DNA from: CAXXOK01 sp963674895 | GTDB lineage: Bacteria > Bacillota > Clostridia > Christensenellales > Aristaeellaceae | Direction: 5' to 3' | Length of the DNA: 64,000 nt | NCBI GenBank assembly: GCA_963674895.2 | Contig: CAXXCY010000003.1 | Span: 1,922,001-1,986,000 of the forward strand | Shown: piece after piece, positions 8,053-14,995 of the stretch | How positions within the stretch are numbered: the first letter of the stretch is position 1 | How the letters are laid out: every line of letters starts with the position of its first letter | The notes under the pieces: model-generated | Told to the model about the DNA's origin: nothing | Databases searched by the model: none | What the model saw: only the letters and a program-made list of their open reading frames with translations | Position numbers and translations under genes: made by a program

Positions 8053-8079
8053 CCGTCCCCGGTACCGGGGACGGCTTTT
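8053..8079 (+). terminator. Palindromic terminator after the ferritin-like gene
   Basis: A perfect 22-base palindrome (CCGTCCCC..GGGGACGG) is followed by CTTTT. Confidence 0.7.
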
Positions 8080-8105
8080 CATTTCAATTTGGAAGGAAGA
8101 CAAAC

Positions 8106-8597
8106 ATGATGAAAAAACTATCCCCCCGGGCCATCGCGCTGTGCGGCATGATGGCCGCCGTCATCTTCATCGCGACCTACTTCCTGAAAATCCCCCTGTA
8201 CTTCGGCTATGTGCACCTGGGCGACGGGTTTATCCTGATTTCCGCGGCCGTTCTCGGCTGGCCCGCCGTGCTGGCTGCCGCCGTTGGCAGTATGCTGGCC
8301 GACCTGCTCGCCGGGTATTCCATGTATATGGCGCCGACCTTCGTCATCAAAGCCGCGGTCGCGGCGATCGCCGTGGTCGCCGCCTCCAAGAAAAGCCAGC
8401 CCCTGCAGATGTTCTACATGCTGATCGCCGAAGCCGCGATGGTCGCCGGGTATTTCATCACGGATTGGCTGATCCTGGGCTTCGGGTGGGCGGCCGCCAC
8501 GGCGGCCATCCTGGGCAACGTGCTGCAGGGCCTGAGCGGCGTGGCGGTTTGGATGCTGCTGACGCCCGTGGTCAAACGCATTCAGAAGCGGCAATAA
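8106..8597 (+). CDS. ECF transporter S-component
   Basis: A 163-residue membrane protein with about five or six hydrophobic helices, resembling substrate-capture (S) components of energy-coupling-factor vitamin transporters (ECF_trS-like). Typical features are the short polar N-terminus, the AALCGMMAA-type first helix, the VHLGDGFILISAAVLG segment, and the GSMLADLLAGY loop near residue 62. It would capture a vitamin or related small molecule and dock with a shared EcfA/EcfT module encoded elsewhere. Substrate is not readable. ATG 8106 follows GGAAGGA. Confidence 0.8.
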   Translation: MMKKLSPRAIALCGMMAAVIFIATYFLKIPLYFGYVHLGDGFILISAAVLGWPAVLAAAVGSMLADLLAGYSMYMAPTFVIKAAVAAIAVVAASKKSQPLQMFYMLIAEAAMVAGYFITDWLILGFGWAAATAAILGNVLQGLSGVAVWMLLTPVVKRIQKRQ

Positions 8598-8617
8598 ACT
8601 TAAATATCAGAATTAAT

Positions 8618-8747
8618 GCCAGTTTGCTCAAAAAGCCCCGTATGCTAGGAGCTCAGATAGGCAAGCGTTGAGCGTACTTTCCACATGCGTGATGCGCATA
8701 CCGATCTGTATGCGACAACGCAGACGGTGTTTTTTCAGGAAACTGGC
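8618..8747. repeat. 130-bp element with about 29-bp imperfect terminal inverted repeats
   Basis: The ends, 8618-8646 and 8719-8747, are inverted copies matching at about 23 of 29 positions, with eight perfect outer pairs (GCCAGTTT / AAACTGGC). Inside lie a 7-bp hairpin (CGCATAC, 8695-8701, with GTATGCG, 8708-8714) and GCGTTG/CAACGC (8665-8670, 8716-8721). A T-run at 8730-8735 follows the inner stems. It could be a miniature inverted-repeat element or a structured small RNA. It ends at the secG -35 box. Confidence 0.6.
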
Positions 8748-8776
8748 TTGCAATTTCCGCTTTCCAATGGTAGTAT
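8748..8776 (+). promoter_or_regulatory. secG promoter
   Basis: TTGCAA (8748-8753) and TAGTAT (8771-8776) with 17-base spacing lie 30 bases before the secG start codon. Confidence 0.6.
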
Positions 8777-8807
8777 ATATTGATTAATCCCAAGGAGGTT
8801 ACCCCGC

Positions 8808-9044
8808 ATGAGTGTAGCGCAATGGGTAGTTGGTATTCTGCTTTTAATATCGGCGCTTGTGATGATCGTGACGGTGCTTTTACAAAGCGGATCACGCATG
8901 GGCCTTGGCGCAATCGGCGGCGCGGCGGAGACGTTTTTCGGCAAGAGCAAAGCCAAGGGCATGGACGCCAAGCTGGCGCTGATTACCAAAATTTGCACCG
9001 GGCTGTTTGTAGCGCTCAGCCTTGTGATGATGCTTTTAGGCTAA
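8808..9044 (+). CDS. secG: Preprotein translocase subunit SecG
   Basis: A 78-residue membrane protein with two hydrophobic helices (residues about 5-25 and 57-76) joined by the SecG loop VLLQSGSRMGLGAIGGAAETFFG. The family hallmarks are the LLQ after helix 1 and the Gly-rich GGAAETFFGK segment. SecG assists the SecYEG channel in protein export. AAGGAGG precedes ATG 8808 at good spacing. It is monocistronic, with a promoter before it and a terminator after it. Confidence 0.95.
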   Translation: MSVAQWVVGILLLISALVMIVTVLLQSGSRMGLGAIGGAAETFFGKSKAKGMDAKLALITKICTGLFVALSLVMMLLG

Positions 9045-9064
9045 GCCAATTCCGGATGATGACG

Positions 9065-9092
9065 GCCTTCCCTTCGCAGGAAGGCTGTTTTT
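9065..9092 (+). terminator. secG terminator
   Basis: GCCTTCC (9065-9071) pairs with GGAAGGC (9079-9085), followed by TGTTTTT. Confidence 0.8.
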
Positions 9093-9110
9093 CATGGGGT
9101 GAATATCCAG

Positions 9111-9767
9111 ATGAATGATCCTTTCTTGATTCTGCGGCGGGAAACGCCCGCCGATGCCCGCGCGGTGGAAACGCTCACGCGTGAGGCGTTCTGGAACCTG
9201 CACACGCCCGGATGCAACGAGCATTATCTCGTGCATATCCTGCGGGATTCGGCCGCGTTTATCCCCGCGCTGGATTACGTAGCCGTATTGAACGGCACAG
9301 TCGTCGGCAATATCATGTACGCCAAATCCCGTATCACGCTGGACGCGGGCGGCGATCTGCCCGTGATCACGTTCGGCCCGGTGTCCGTTTTGCCGGAGTA
9401 TCAGCGGCAGGGCGTCGGCAGGCGAATGATTATGCATACACGCAAGCTTGCCCGGCAGATGGGCTATTCCGCCATCTTCATCTACGGCGATCCGGCCTAT
9501 TACGGCCCTCTGGGCTTTGAGCCCGCGGAGCTATGGAACGTCGGCACGGAGGACAACCGCTATCACAGCGCGCTACAGGCCTTCGAGCTGACGCCCGGAG
9601 CGCTGGACCTCGCGGCGGGGCGCTTCCTCGAAGACCCCGTTTACCATATCGACGAAGCCGCGGCGGCCGCGTTCGATCTCGCCTTCCCGCCCAGGGAAAA
9701 GCTCTCCGGCACGCCCTCCCAGCAGCGCTTCCTGGAAACCCTCGCCATGTGCAGGCCGAGGGTGTGA
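9111..9767 (+). CDS. GNAT family N-acetyltransferase
   Basis: A 218-residue GNAT acetyltransferase that would transfer acetyl from acetyl-CoA to an unidentified amine. Motif A is clear: FGPVSVLPEYQRQGVGRRMI (residues about 85-104), with the Q/RxxGxG/A pyrophosphate-binding loop. GDPAYYGPLGFEPA near residue 130 is typical of the YhbS-like subgroup. An additional about 60-residue C-terminal part is shared by that subgroup. ATG 9111 follows GGGGTGA at 9096-9102. Confidence 0.88.
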   Translation: MNDPFLILRRETPADARAVETLTREAFWNLHTPGCNEHYLVHILRDSAAFIPALDYVAVLNGTVVGNIMYAKSRITLDAGGDLPVITFGPVSVLPEYQRQGVGRRMIMHTRKLARQMGYSAIFIYGDPAYYGPLGFEPAELWNVGTEDNRYHSALQAFELTPGALDLAAGRFLEDPVYHIDEAAAAAFDLAFPPREKLSGTPSQQRFLETLAMCRPRV

Positions 9768-9925
9768 GGGTACGACGGGGCGCCGCCCCATACCCCGGTC
9801 AAGGGCTATGCCCTTGACAATCCCGTCAATATAGGCCGCGCGTTTGCACGGCCTATATGATATGGATTTTTAAGGATTAAATCCTTAACTGCGGAGTTTG
9901 AGGGCACCCACCCTCAACGTCCCCC
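9768..9925. repeat. Intergenic cluster of five consecutive hairpins
   Basis: Five inverted repeats lie end to end between the GNAT stop and the htpG stop: GGGGCGCCGCCCC; GTCAAGGG/CCCTTGAC; ATATAGGCCG/CGGCCTATAT; TTAAGGATTAAATCCTTAA; and TTGAGGG/CCCTCAA. Neither gene needs so many terminators, so this looks like a mosaic of dispersed palindromic repeats that also serves as a convergent terminator. Confidence 0.55.
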
Positions 9926-11785
9926 CTACTTCACGAGCTTTAAGAGCTTGTTGGAACGCTCCAGGAACGCGGTGATCTCGTCCTTTTCGAGGGGGCGCAC
10001 GCTCATGCGCGCCAGATCGTAAAGCTGGGCGGCGATCATGGATTTGGTCCCGGCGTCCTCCTCGGACAGCAGGCGCTGCACCACGCTGTCGGCGCGGTTC
10101 AAAACGAGGGTATGGCGCTCCGGCATCTTGAAGTCCTGCCCGTAGATCTTGGACATGTCGGAGAACCGGCGGCCCTGTTCGTCCTGCACGAGCAGCGCGG
10201 AGGTGTTTTCATCGGTCAACGTCTGGAGCTTGATTTCCAGCTCCTTGTTGCCGGTCGCCTCCTCAAACAGCGCTTTCAGGCTCTTGACCGATTCCTCGGT
10301 CTGCTTCTTCGTCTCCTCGTCGGCCTCCTCCTCCCTGGTAAAGGTGGCGGCGTCGGCGTCCACGCGCACGAAGGAAAGCCCCTCCACGCCTGCCGAATAC
10401 TCCATGAAGCTCACGAAGTTCAGATCGATCAGCGAATCCAGGGCCACGACGTCGATATCCTTCTTTTCATACAGGGCGACGGACGCGGACTGGCGCGTGG
10501 GATCGCTGGTGTATACGACCTTCTTGCCGAGCTTGCCCTCGTTCTTGGCGAGGTACTCCTGCAGGGTCAGGTATTCGCCTTTGGTGGTCTTAAAGAGAAT
10601 GCTGTCCTTGACCATATCGAAGAACTTGCCGTCGCGGATGCAGCCGTACTTGACGAACGGATGGATATCGTCCCAGTACTTCTGATAGTCCTCGCGCTCG
10701 TTCTTGAAAAGCCCGGTGAGGCGGTCGGCCACCTTGCGGGTGATATAGGCGGAGAGCTTTTTCACATAGCCGTCGTTTTGCAAAAAGCTGCGGCTGACGT
10801 TCAAAGGCAGGTCCGGGCAATCGATAACGCCCTTTAGGAGCATCAGGAAATCGGGGATGACCTCCTTGATGTTGTCGGCGACGAACACCTGGCCGGAGAA
10901 CAGCTTGATTTCGCCCTCGCGCGTGCCGAAATCATTGGTGAGCTTGGGAAAGTACAGGATGCCCTTGAGGTTGAAGGGGTAATCCACGTTCAGGTGCACG
11001 TAGAACAGCGGCTCGTCGTACACGCGGAAAACCTTCTTGTAGAAATCCCGGTACTCCTCGTCGGTGCAGTCCTTGGGCTGCTTGAGCCACAGGGCGGGCG
11101 TATCGTTGATGCGGACGGGCTCTTTCTTCTCGTCCTTTTTCTCCTCTTCGCCGTCCTTCTTTGGCTCCTCGGGCTTGATGACGTCGAAATACACCGGCTG
11201 CGCCATAAACCCGCAGTAACGCTTTAAGACCTCCTGCACCTTGTACTCCTGCAGGAATTCCTCCTCGTCGTCGGCGAGCTCCAGAATCATCGTCGTGCCG
11301 CGCGCCGTGCGGCTGCCGTCCGAGATCTTGTACTTCATGCCGTCCTCGCTCTCCCATATGACGGGAGCAGCGCCATCGGAATCGCTCAGGGTTTGAATGG
11401 TCACCTTTTTGGACACCATGAACGCCGAGTAAAAGCCCAGCCCGAAGTGGCCGATGATGCCGCCCTTGTTCTCGCCCTCGTAGTTCTTCAAAAACTCCTC
11501 GGCGCTGGAAAAGGCGACCTGGTTGATGTAGCGCTTCACCTCGTCCTCGGTCATGCCGATCCCGTTATCGTCAAAGCGCAGCTCCTTTTGGGGGATATCG
11601 AGCGTCACCATCACGCGGTATCCGTCCTCCGCACCGGGGTGCGCCATCTGCTGCTTGACGATCGCGTCACAGCCGTTGGAAACCATTTCGCGGATGAAGA
11701 TATCCTTATCTGAATACAGCCAACGCTTGATGATCGGCATGATATTCTTGGCGTGAATGGAAATATTGCCCTTGCTGGCAGACAT
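9926..11785 (-). CDS. htpG: Molecular chaperone HtpG (Hsp90)
   Basis: A 619-residue cytosolic Hsp90, an ATP-dependent folding chaperone. The N-terminal GHKL ATPase domain has SDKDIFIREMVSNGCDAI (ATP-binding Asn), DNGIGMT and GHFGLGFYSAF. The middle domain carries IPDFLMLLKGVIDCPDLPLN and the conserved NVSRSFLQND. A Lys/Glu-rich insert (KKDGEEEKKDEKK, about residues 205-225) replaces the variable linker. Length agrees with bacterial HtpG, and there is no C-terminal MEEVD. A good AGGAGGA precedes the ATG. A perfect CIRCE operator lies just upstream, so HrcA control is expected. Confidence 0.97.
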   Translation of the reverse strand: MSASKGNISIHAKNIMPIIKRWLYSDKDIFIREMVSNGCDAIVKQQMAHPGAEDGYRVMVTLDIPQKELRFDDNGIGMTEDEVKRYINQVAFSSAEEFLKNYEGENKGGIIGHFGLGFYSAFMVSKKVTIQTLSDSDGAAPVIWESEDGMKYKISDGSRTARGTTMILELADDEEEFLQEYKVQEVLKRYCGFMAQPVYFDVIKPEEPKKDGEEEKKDEKKEPVRINDTPALWLKQPKDCTDEEYRDFYKKVFRVYDEPLFYVHLNVDYPFNLKGILYFPKLTNDFGTREGEIKLFSGQVFVADNIKEVIPDFLMLLKGVIDCPDLPLNVSRSFLQNDGYVKKLSAYITRKVADRLTGLFKNEREDYQKYWDDIHPFVKYGCIRDGKFFDMVKDSILFKTTKGEYLTLQEYLAKNEGKLGKKVVYTSDPTRQSASVALYEKKDIDVVALDSLIDLNFVSFMEYSAGVEGLSFVRVDADAATFTREEEADEETKKQTEESVKSLKALFEEATGNKELEIKLQTLTDENTSALLVQDEQGRRFSDMSKIYGQDFKMPERHTLVLNRADSVVQRLLSEEDAGTKSMIAAQLYDLARMSVRPLEKDEITAFLERSNKLLKLVK

Positions 11786-11839
11786 AGTTTGTTCCTCCTG
11801 AAATACAGTATACTTGCGGGTTCAGTTCCGCATACGGAT

Positions 11840-11868
11840 ATTTTATCACGCGGAAAAGCGGATTGCAA
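11840..11868 (-). promoter_or_regulatory. htpG promoter
   Basis: On the minus strand TTGCAA (11868-11863), a 17-base spacer and TAAAAT (11845-11840) form a plausible sigma-A promoter, just downstream of the CIRCE element. Confidence 0.55.
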
Positions 11869-11875
11869 TAGAAAA

Positions 11876-11902
11876 TTAGCACTCAGCGATGCTGAGTGCT
11901 AA
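11876..11902. promoter_or_regulatory. CIRCE operator (HrcA binding site)
   Basis: TTAGCACTC-N9-GAGTGCTAA is an exact match to the CIRCE consensus, the inverted repeat bound by the heat-shock repressor HrcA. It lies about 90 bases upstream of htpG, next to its -35 box, and also just after the tdk stop. Confidence 0.95.
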
Positions 11903-11925
11903 CAATTTAACGCCGTATATTCTTT

Positions 11926-12492
11926 CTATTTCTGATAATCCGGCCCCAAATTGCATTCCGTCCAGTGTTTTCTGCACAGGGAGGTGTAGCTTTCGTTGCC
12001 GCCCAAAAATATCTGCTCGCCCTCCTTGACCACCTTGCCGTTGAGGACGCGCGTGGTATAGGTGGCCTTCTTCCCGCACCAGCACACGGTTTTCACTTCC
12101 TCGATGGTATCCGCCCAGGCCATCAGCCACAGGCTGCCCTCGAAAAACTCGCCGCGGAAGTCCGTGCGCAGCCCGTAGGCGACCACGGGCACGTTCAGAT
12201 CGTCCACGATGTGCACGAGCTGCTCCACCTGCTCCTTGGTCAGGAACTGGGCCTCGTCCACAATCACGCAGTCATACTCCGTTACGTCGTAATGGCCGAT
12301 ATTTTCCACGAAATCGCATTCACAGCTAAGCCCGCAGCGGGAGGCCACGAACTTGGGGCCGTCCCGCTTGTCAAGCATCGGCTTGACAAGCAGCGCCTTT
12401 TGCCCGCGCTCCAGATAATTGTACTGCACCATAATGGCGTTGGCCGTTTTGCTGGACCCCATCGCGCCGTATCGGAAATAGAGTTTAGCCAC
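11926..12492 (-). CDS. tdk: Thymidine kinase
   Basis: A 188-residue type II thymidine kinase that phosphorylates thymidine to dTMP in the salvage pathway. It shows the P-loop GAMGSSKTANA (residues about 9-19) in the SSKT variant, Walker B/lid VIVDEAQFL near residue 80, and the zinc-ribbon cysteines of CWCGKKA and LCRKHW near residues 141 and 173. YTTRVLNGK matches the thymidine-binding lasso. It is upstream of htpG on the same strand, but htpG has its own promoter. Confidence 0.95.
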   Translation of the reverse strand: MAKLYFRYGAMGSSKTANAIMVQYNYLERGQKALLVKPMLDKRDGPKFVASRCGLSCECDFVENIGHYDVTEYDCVIVDEAQFLTKEQVEQLVHIVDDLNVPVVAYGLRTDFRGEFFEGSLWLMAWADTIEEVKTVCWCGKKATYTTRVLNGKVVKEGEQIFLGGNESYTSLCRKHWTECNLGPDYQK

Positions 12493-12650
12493 CGGAAATC
12501 ATTCCTTTTTTTCAGCCCGTCATCGGCGGGCAAAGATTTGCTGGGATTGTAGTATGCCTTTGCTATGATCGTATCACGAGGCAAACGATGAATAAAGAAC
12601 GTGCACGATGGCGAATCGGATTTTTGTCAGGTTGGGGTTGCGCAACCCGA

Positions 12651-12670
12651 AGTAGTAGCAGCGCTACGTC
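12651..12670 (+). repeat. 20-bp direct repeat, copy 1
   Basis: The 20 bases beginning AGTAGTAGCAG are identical to 13717-13736. The two copies flank the DUF4364 gene in the same orientation. Each contains a small dyad (TAGC/GCTA). Confidence 0.8.
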
Positions 12671-12674
12671 GAAG

Positions 12675-12792
12675 CTTCCCACTCGGTTTTATCGTCGTAC
12701 AGCTCCTTACCAGTCGCTATACTCTGTAAAACCTCCCAGCTCCAGTTCGTTTTGCACTTCGTGCAAGTGCCCACAGGGCACACACTCGCTTC
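12675..12792 (+). repeat. Dispersed intergenic repeat, copy A
   Basis: About 118 bases align with 58968-59089 at roughly three quarters identity. Shared blocks are CCCACTCGGTTTTAT, ACAGCTCC, CTCTGTAAAACCTCCCA and AAGTGCCCAC-GGGCACAC. The right half folds into two adjacent hairpins (GCACTTCGTGC and GTGCCC/GGGCAC). Confidence 0.8.
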
Positions 12793-12855
12793 CGCTGCCC
12801 AAGATGGCGGAAATTAGGTCGCCAGCGTGTATGGGCTTTGTTCGGCGTTTGCCTC

Positions 12856-13623
12856 TTACAGGTGCAGCGCGCAGATAAGCCTGCAAAGCTTCTCCGCCGT
12901 TTCCTCGGCTGCCGCGGAATCGGCAAACAACGCCAGGTATGCAGCCGCCGCTTCCTCGGTGGGCAGCGTCAGCGCGACGTCCAGCCGGGCTCGCTTCCCT
13001 AAAATCGTATGCCTTGCCTCAAACTCCGTCGCGCTGTGGCGCACGATTTCGCCGTCGGCGGCTGTGCGCGCCGCGGCGTCCGCGCCCTGGGCGCTTTGCG
13101 CCAGCTGGTACAGATACGTAAGCACCTTGGGCGCCTGCGCCTCAAACTGCCGGATGGCGCGGCCCGCAAGCCTGCGGCTCTCCAGATGCAAACGGATATT
13201 GAGCATCGTGAGGTCGCCCTCCGCAACCGTCAGGTTCAGCCGGTATTCGTTGTGCTTTGCAATCTCATACGCGGCGCGCACCTGCTGGCTGGCGGTCATG
13301 CGCTCCCGGAACGCGCCGGCGGCCCGGGCGATCCTGTCCGTGATCTCCATGGGCAGCCGCTCGCCAAACAGTTCCAGCGCTTCCCGCCCCTTCTCCGTCA
13401 GATAGACGTGGTTTTTCAGCACACCCGCGCCGTACTGCACTTCTCCGGCCGACAGCAGCTTATGCAGGGAAAGGCGCATTGTGACGTAGTCCATCAGCTC
13501 CAGCTCCGCCGCAAACGTCCACAGCGACAGCTCCGTGGCGCAGTCCAGCGCGTCCACGCAGCGTAAAAGCCGCAGCATGTACTCGGTTTCGGATATGTTT
13601 CTGGGCGCCGGCTTGATGGGCAT
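12856..13623 (-). CDS. DUF4364 family protein
   Basis: A 255-residue protein resembling the DUF4364 family of Clostridia. The first 75 residues look like a winged helix: LLRCVDALDCATELSLWTFAAELELMDYVTMRLSLHKLLSAGEVQYG, then HVYLTEKGREALELF. This would make it a DNA-binding protein, but its target is unknown. The C-terminal half is Ala-rich and alpha/beta. ATG 13623 is chosen because GGGAG precedes it; the upstream open frame has no Shine-Dalgarno. The gene is flanked by 20-bp direct repeats. Confidence 0.75.
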   Translation of the reverse strand: MPIKPAPRNISETEYMLRLLRCVDALDCATELSLWTFAAELELMDYVTMRLSLHKLLSAGEVQYGAGVLKNHVYLTEKGREALELFGERLPMEITDRIARAAGAFRERMTASQQVRAAYEIAKHNEYRLNLTVAEGDLTMLNIRLHLESRRLAGRAIRQFEAQAPKVLTYLYQLAQSAQGADAAARTAADGEIVRHSATEFEARHTILGKRARLDVALTLPTEEAAAAYLALFADSAAAEETAEKLCRLICALHL

Positions 13624-13716
13624 TTTTTCTCCCTTATATTGGAAAAATACTAATTCCAATCCTTTATCTACGGCAGATTGCGATTGATTTTGGTTGCTGG
13701 CAAAGAACAAAACCGC

Positions 13717-13736
13717 AGTAGTAGCAGCGCTACGTC
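13717..13736 (+). repeat. 20-bp direct repeat, copy 2
   Basis: Identical to 12651-12670; lies upstream of the DUF4364 start codon. Confidence 0.8.
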
Positions 13737-13808
13737 AAGGTTAAAGTGATGAAGTCAGCATACAAAAGCGGCGCAAGCTGCTTAGGTGAAGGGTTGGGAT
13801 TAGTATAA

Positions 13809-13831
13809 AGGGGCAAAGCTGAGCTTTGCCC
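13809..13831. terminator. Perfect 10-bp hairpin (GGGGCAAAGC / GCTTTGCCCC)
   Basis: The stem has a 3-base loop and lies downstream of the HPr-like gene on the minus strand. No clean T-run is present, so terminator function is uncertain. Confidence 0.5.
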
Positions 13832-13891
13832 CGTACACGACCCGCAAAGGGCCTTTGACTCAAGTGGATTGCCCGAGAGGGCAAAGGTTCA

Positions 13892-14119
13892 TCAGGCCAC
13901 GAAGGGCTTGATATCCGCGAGCAGATCGTCGCAGGATTCGGCATAGATTTCCATGGTGATGGGCTTGGACAGATCCAGGCTGAAGATGCCCAGAATGGAT
14001 TTTGCGTCCACCACATGGCGGCCTGCGCGAAGGTCGACGTCGTAGGGGTACCGGTTGATGATGTTGACGAATGACTTGACATTCTCAGCCAGGCTCAGTT
14101 TGATCGTGACTGTTTTCAT
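13892..14119 (-). CDS. HPr-like protein lacking the phosphorylatable histidine
   Basis: A 75-residue HPr-fold protein. The C-terminal half matches HPr well: VVDAKSILGIFSLDL corresponds to the regulatory Ser46 helix, with Ser41 here. The N-terminal half lacks the GxHARP active-site loop: the sequence runs from LSLAENVKSF straight into the helix, four or five residues short, with no His. It therefore cannot carry phosphate in the PTS and may be regulatory, as proposed for Crh-type proteins. AAAAGGAGG precedes ATG 14119. It lies downstream of the EFR1 gene on the same strand. Confidence 0.8.
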   Translation of the reverse strand: MKTVTIKLSLAENVKSFVNIINRYPYDVDLRAGRHVVDAKSILGIFSLDLSKPITMEIYAESCDDLLADIKPFVA

Positions 14120-14206
14120 GCATTTCGCCTCCTTTTCTACAAGATAGAGTATACACCCGCGATGCTTGAAATGCAAGGCTTTCCGGCAAAAACCCGAACA
14201 CTTGTA

Positions 14207-14977
14207 TTATCTCCGGTTCGGCTCGATTCCCCGGTACTGCCATTTGGCTTTTGCTTTAAAATAAACGCGGATCGCGCGTTCGGGGCAAAGGTTCGTACAG
14301 CGGTAGCACTCGGTGCAGTTTCCGTGGGCCGCGGCTTTGCCGTTTTCAAGCGTCAGGTTATGCATCGGGCAGCGCTTTACGCACAGGCCGCAGCCGGTGC
14401 AGTCCGCGCCGATGCGCACGGCGTCGCTGGACACGCGTTCCATATACGGCAGGAACGCCCCCTGCAGGAGCCCCAGGATGCGCGAGCCTACGTTGAAACC
14501 GCGCCGTTTCACGACGCCCGCTTCGATATCGCCGCCGATCCTCTCCACCGTCCGCCTCGCCTTGTCCGCAAGACGGCGGACCCGCTTTTCGCCGGTCTTT
14601 AAGAATACCCACAGATTGTTGATATTATTGGGCATCATGATATGTTCGGCGTACAGGACGGCATAGGTTCCCTTGGGCAGCAGATCGGTAAAGCAGCGGG
14701 CGCCGTCCCCCGAAAAGCCCATCTGCGTGCACAGGATCACAAGCCGTTTGCCGCGCAGGCTCTCCGCATGTGCCTTTGCGAACTCCCGCATGATGCGCGG
14801 CACGCGCGACGCATAGACCGGGTAGACGAACGCCACGGCGTCCGCGGTTTGGATCAGGCCGCCGAAATCCGCCTTCTCCTCAATGCTATGGCTCCCGCCG
14901 CCCATCCGCGCGGCGAACAGCTCCGCGACATATTTGGAATTGCCGGTCCCCGAAAAGTACAGCGTCAGCACACCCAC
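14207..14977 (-). CDS. EFR1 family flavodoxin-ferredoxin
   Basis: A 256-residue fusion of a flavodoxin-like domain and a two-cluster ferredoxin domain. The flavodoxin part has YFSGTGNSKYVAE (FMN phosphate loop, residues 7-19), AVAFVYPVYASRVP and LVILCTQMGFSGDG. The ferredoxin part has CTGCGLCVKRCP and CTECYRCTNLCP, each a 4Fe-4S CxxCxxCxxxCP motif. Such EFR1 proteins are common in anaerobic Firmicutes and probably move low-potential electrons, but partners are unknown. Confidence 0.9.
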   Translation of the reverse strand: MGVLTLYFSGTGNSKYVAELFAARMGGGSHSIEEKADFGGLIQTADAVAFVYPVYASRVPRIMREFAKAHAESLRGKRLVILCTQMGFSGDGARCFTDLLPKGTYAVLYAEHIMMPNNINNLWVFLKTGEKRVRRLADKARRTVERIGGDIEAGVVKRRGFNVGSRILGLLQGAFLPYMERVSSDAVRIGADCTGCGLCVKRCPMHNLTLENGKAAAHGNCTECYRCTNLCPERAIRVYFKAKAKWQYRGIEPNRR

Positions 14978-14995
14978 TCATCCCTATCGTCCATA

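Larger units (their letters stand above)
12493..12855. other. Non-coding gap between tdk and DUF4364, largely repeats
   Basis: After the tdk upstream region this gap holds a palindrome (GGGTTGCGCAACCC, about 12635-12648), a 20-base direct repeat (12651-12670) and one copy of a dispersed repeat (12675-12792). No credible gene was found. Confidence 0.6.

Noticed and set aside
8641..8680. Partial tRNA-like D-arm (AGCTCAGATAGG)
   Set aside because: No acceptor or T-arm follows; it is part of the inverted-repeat element.
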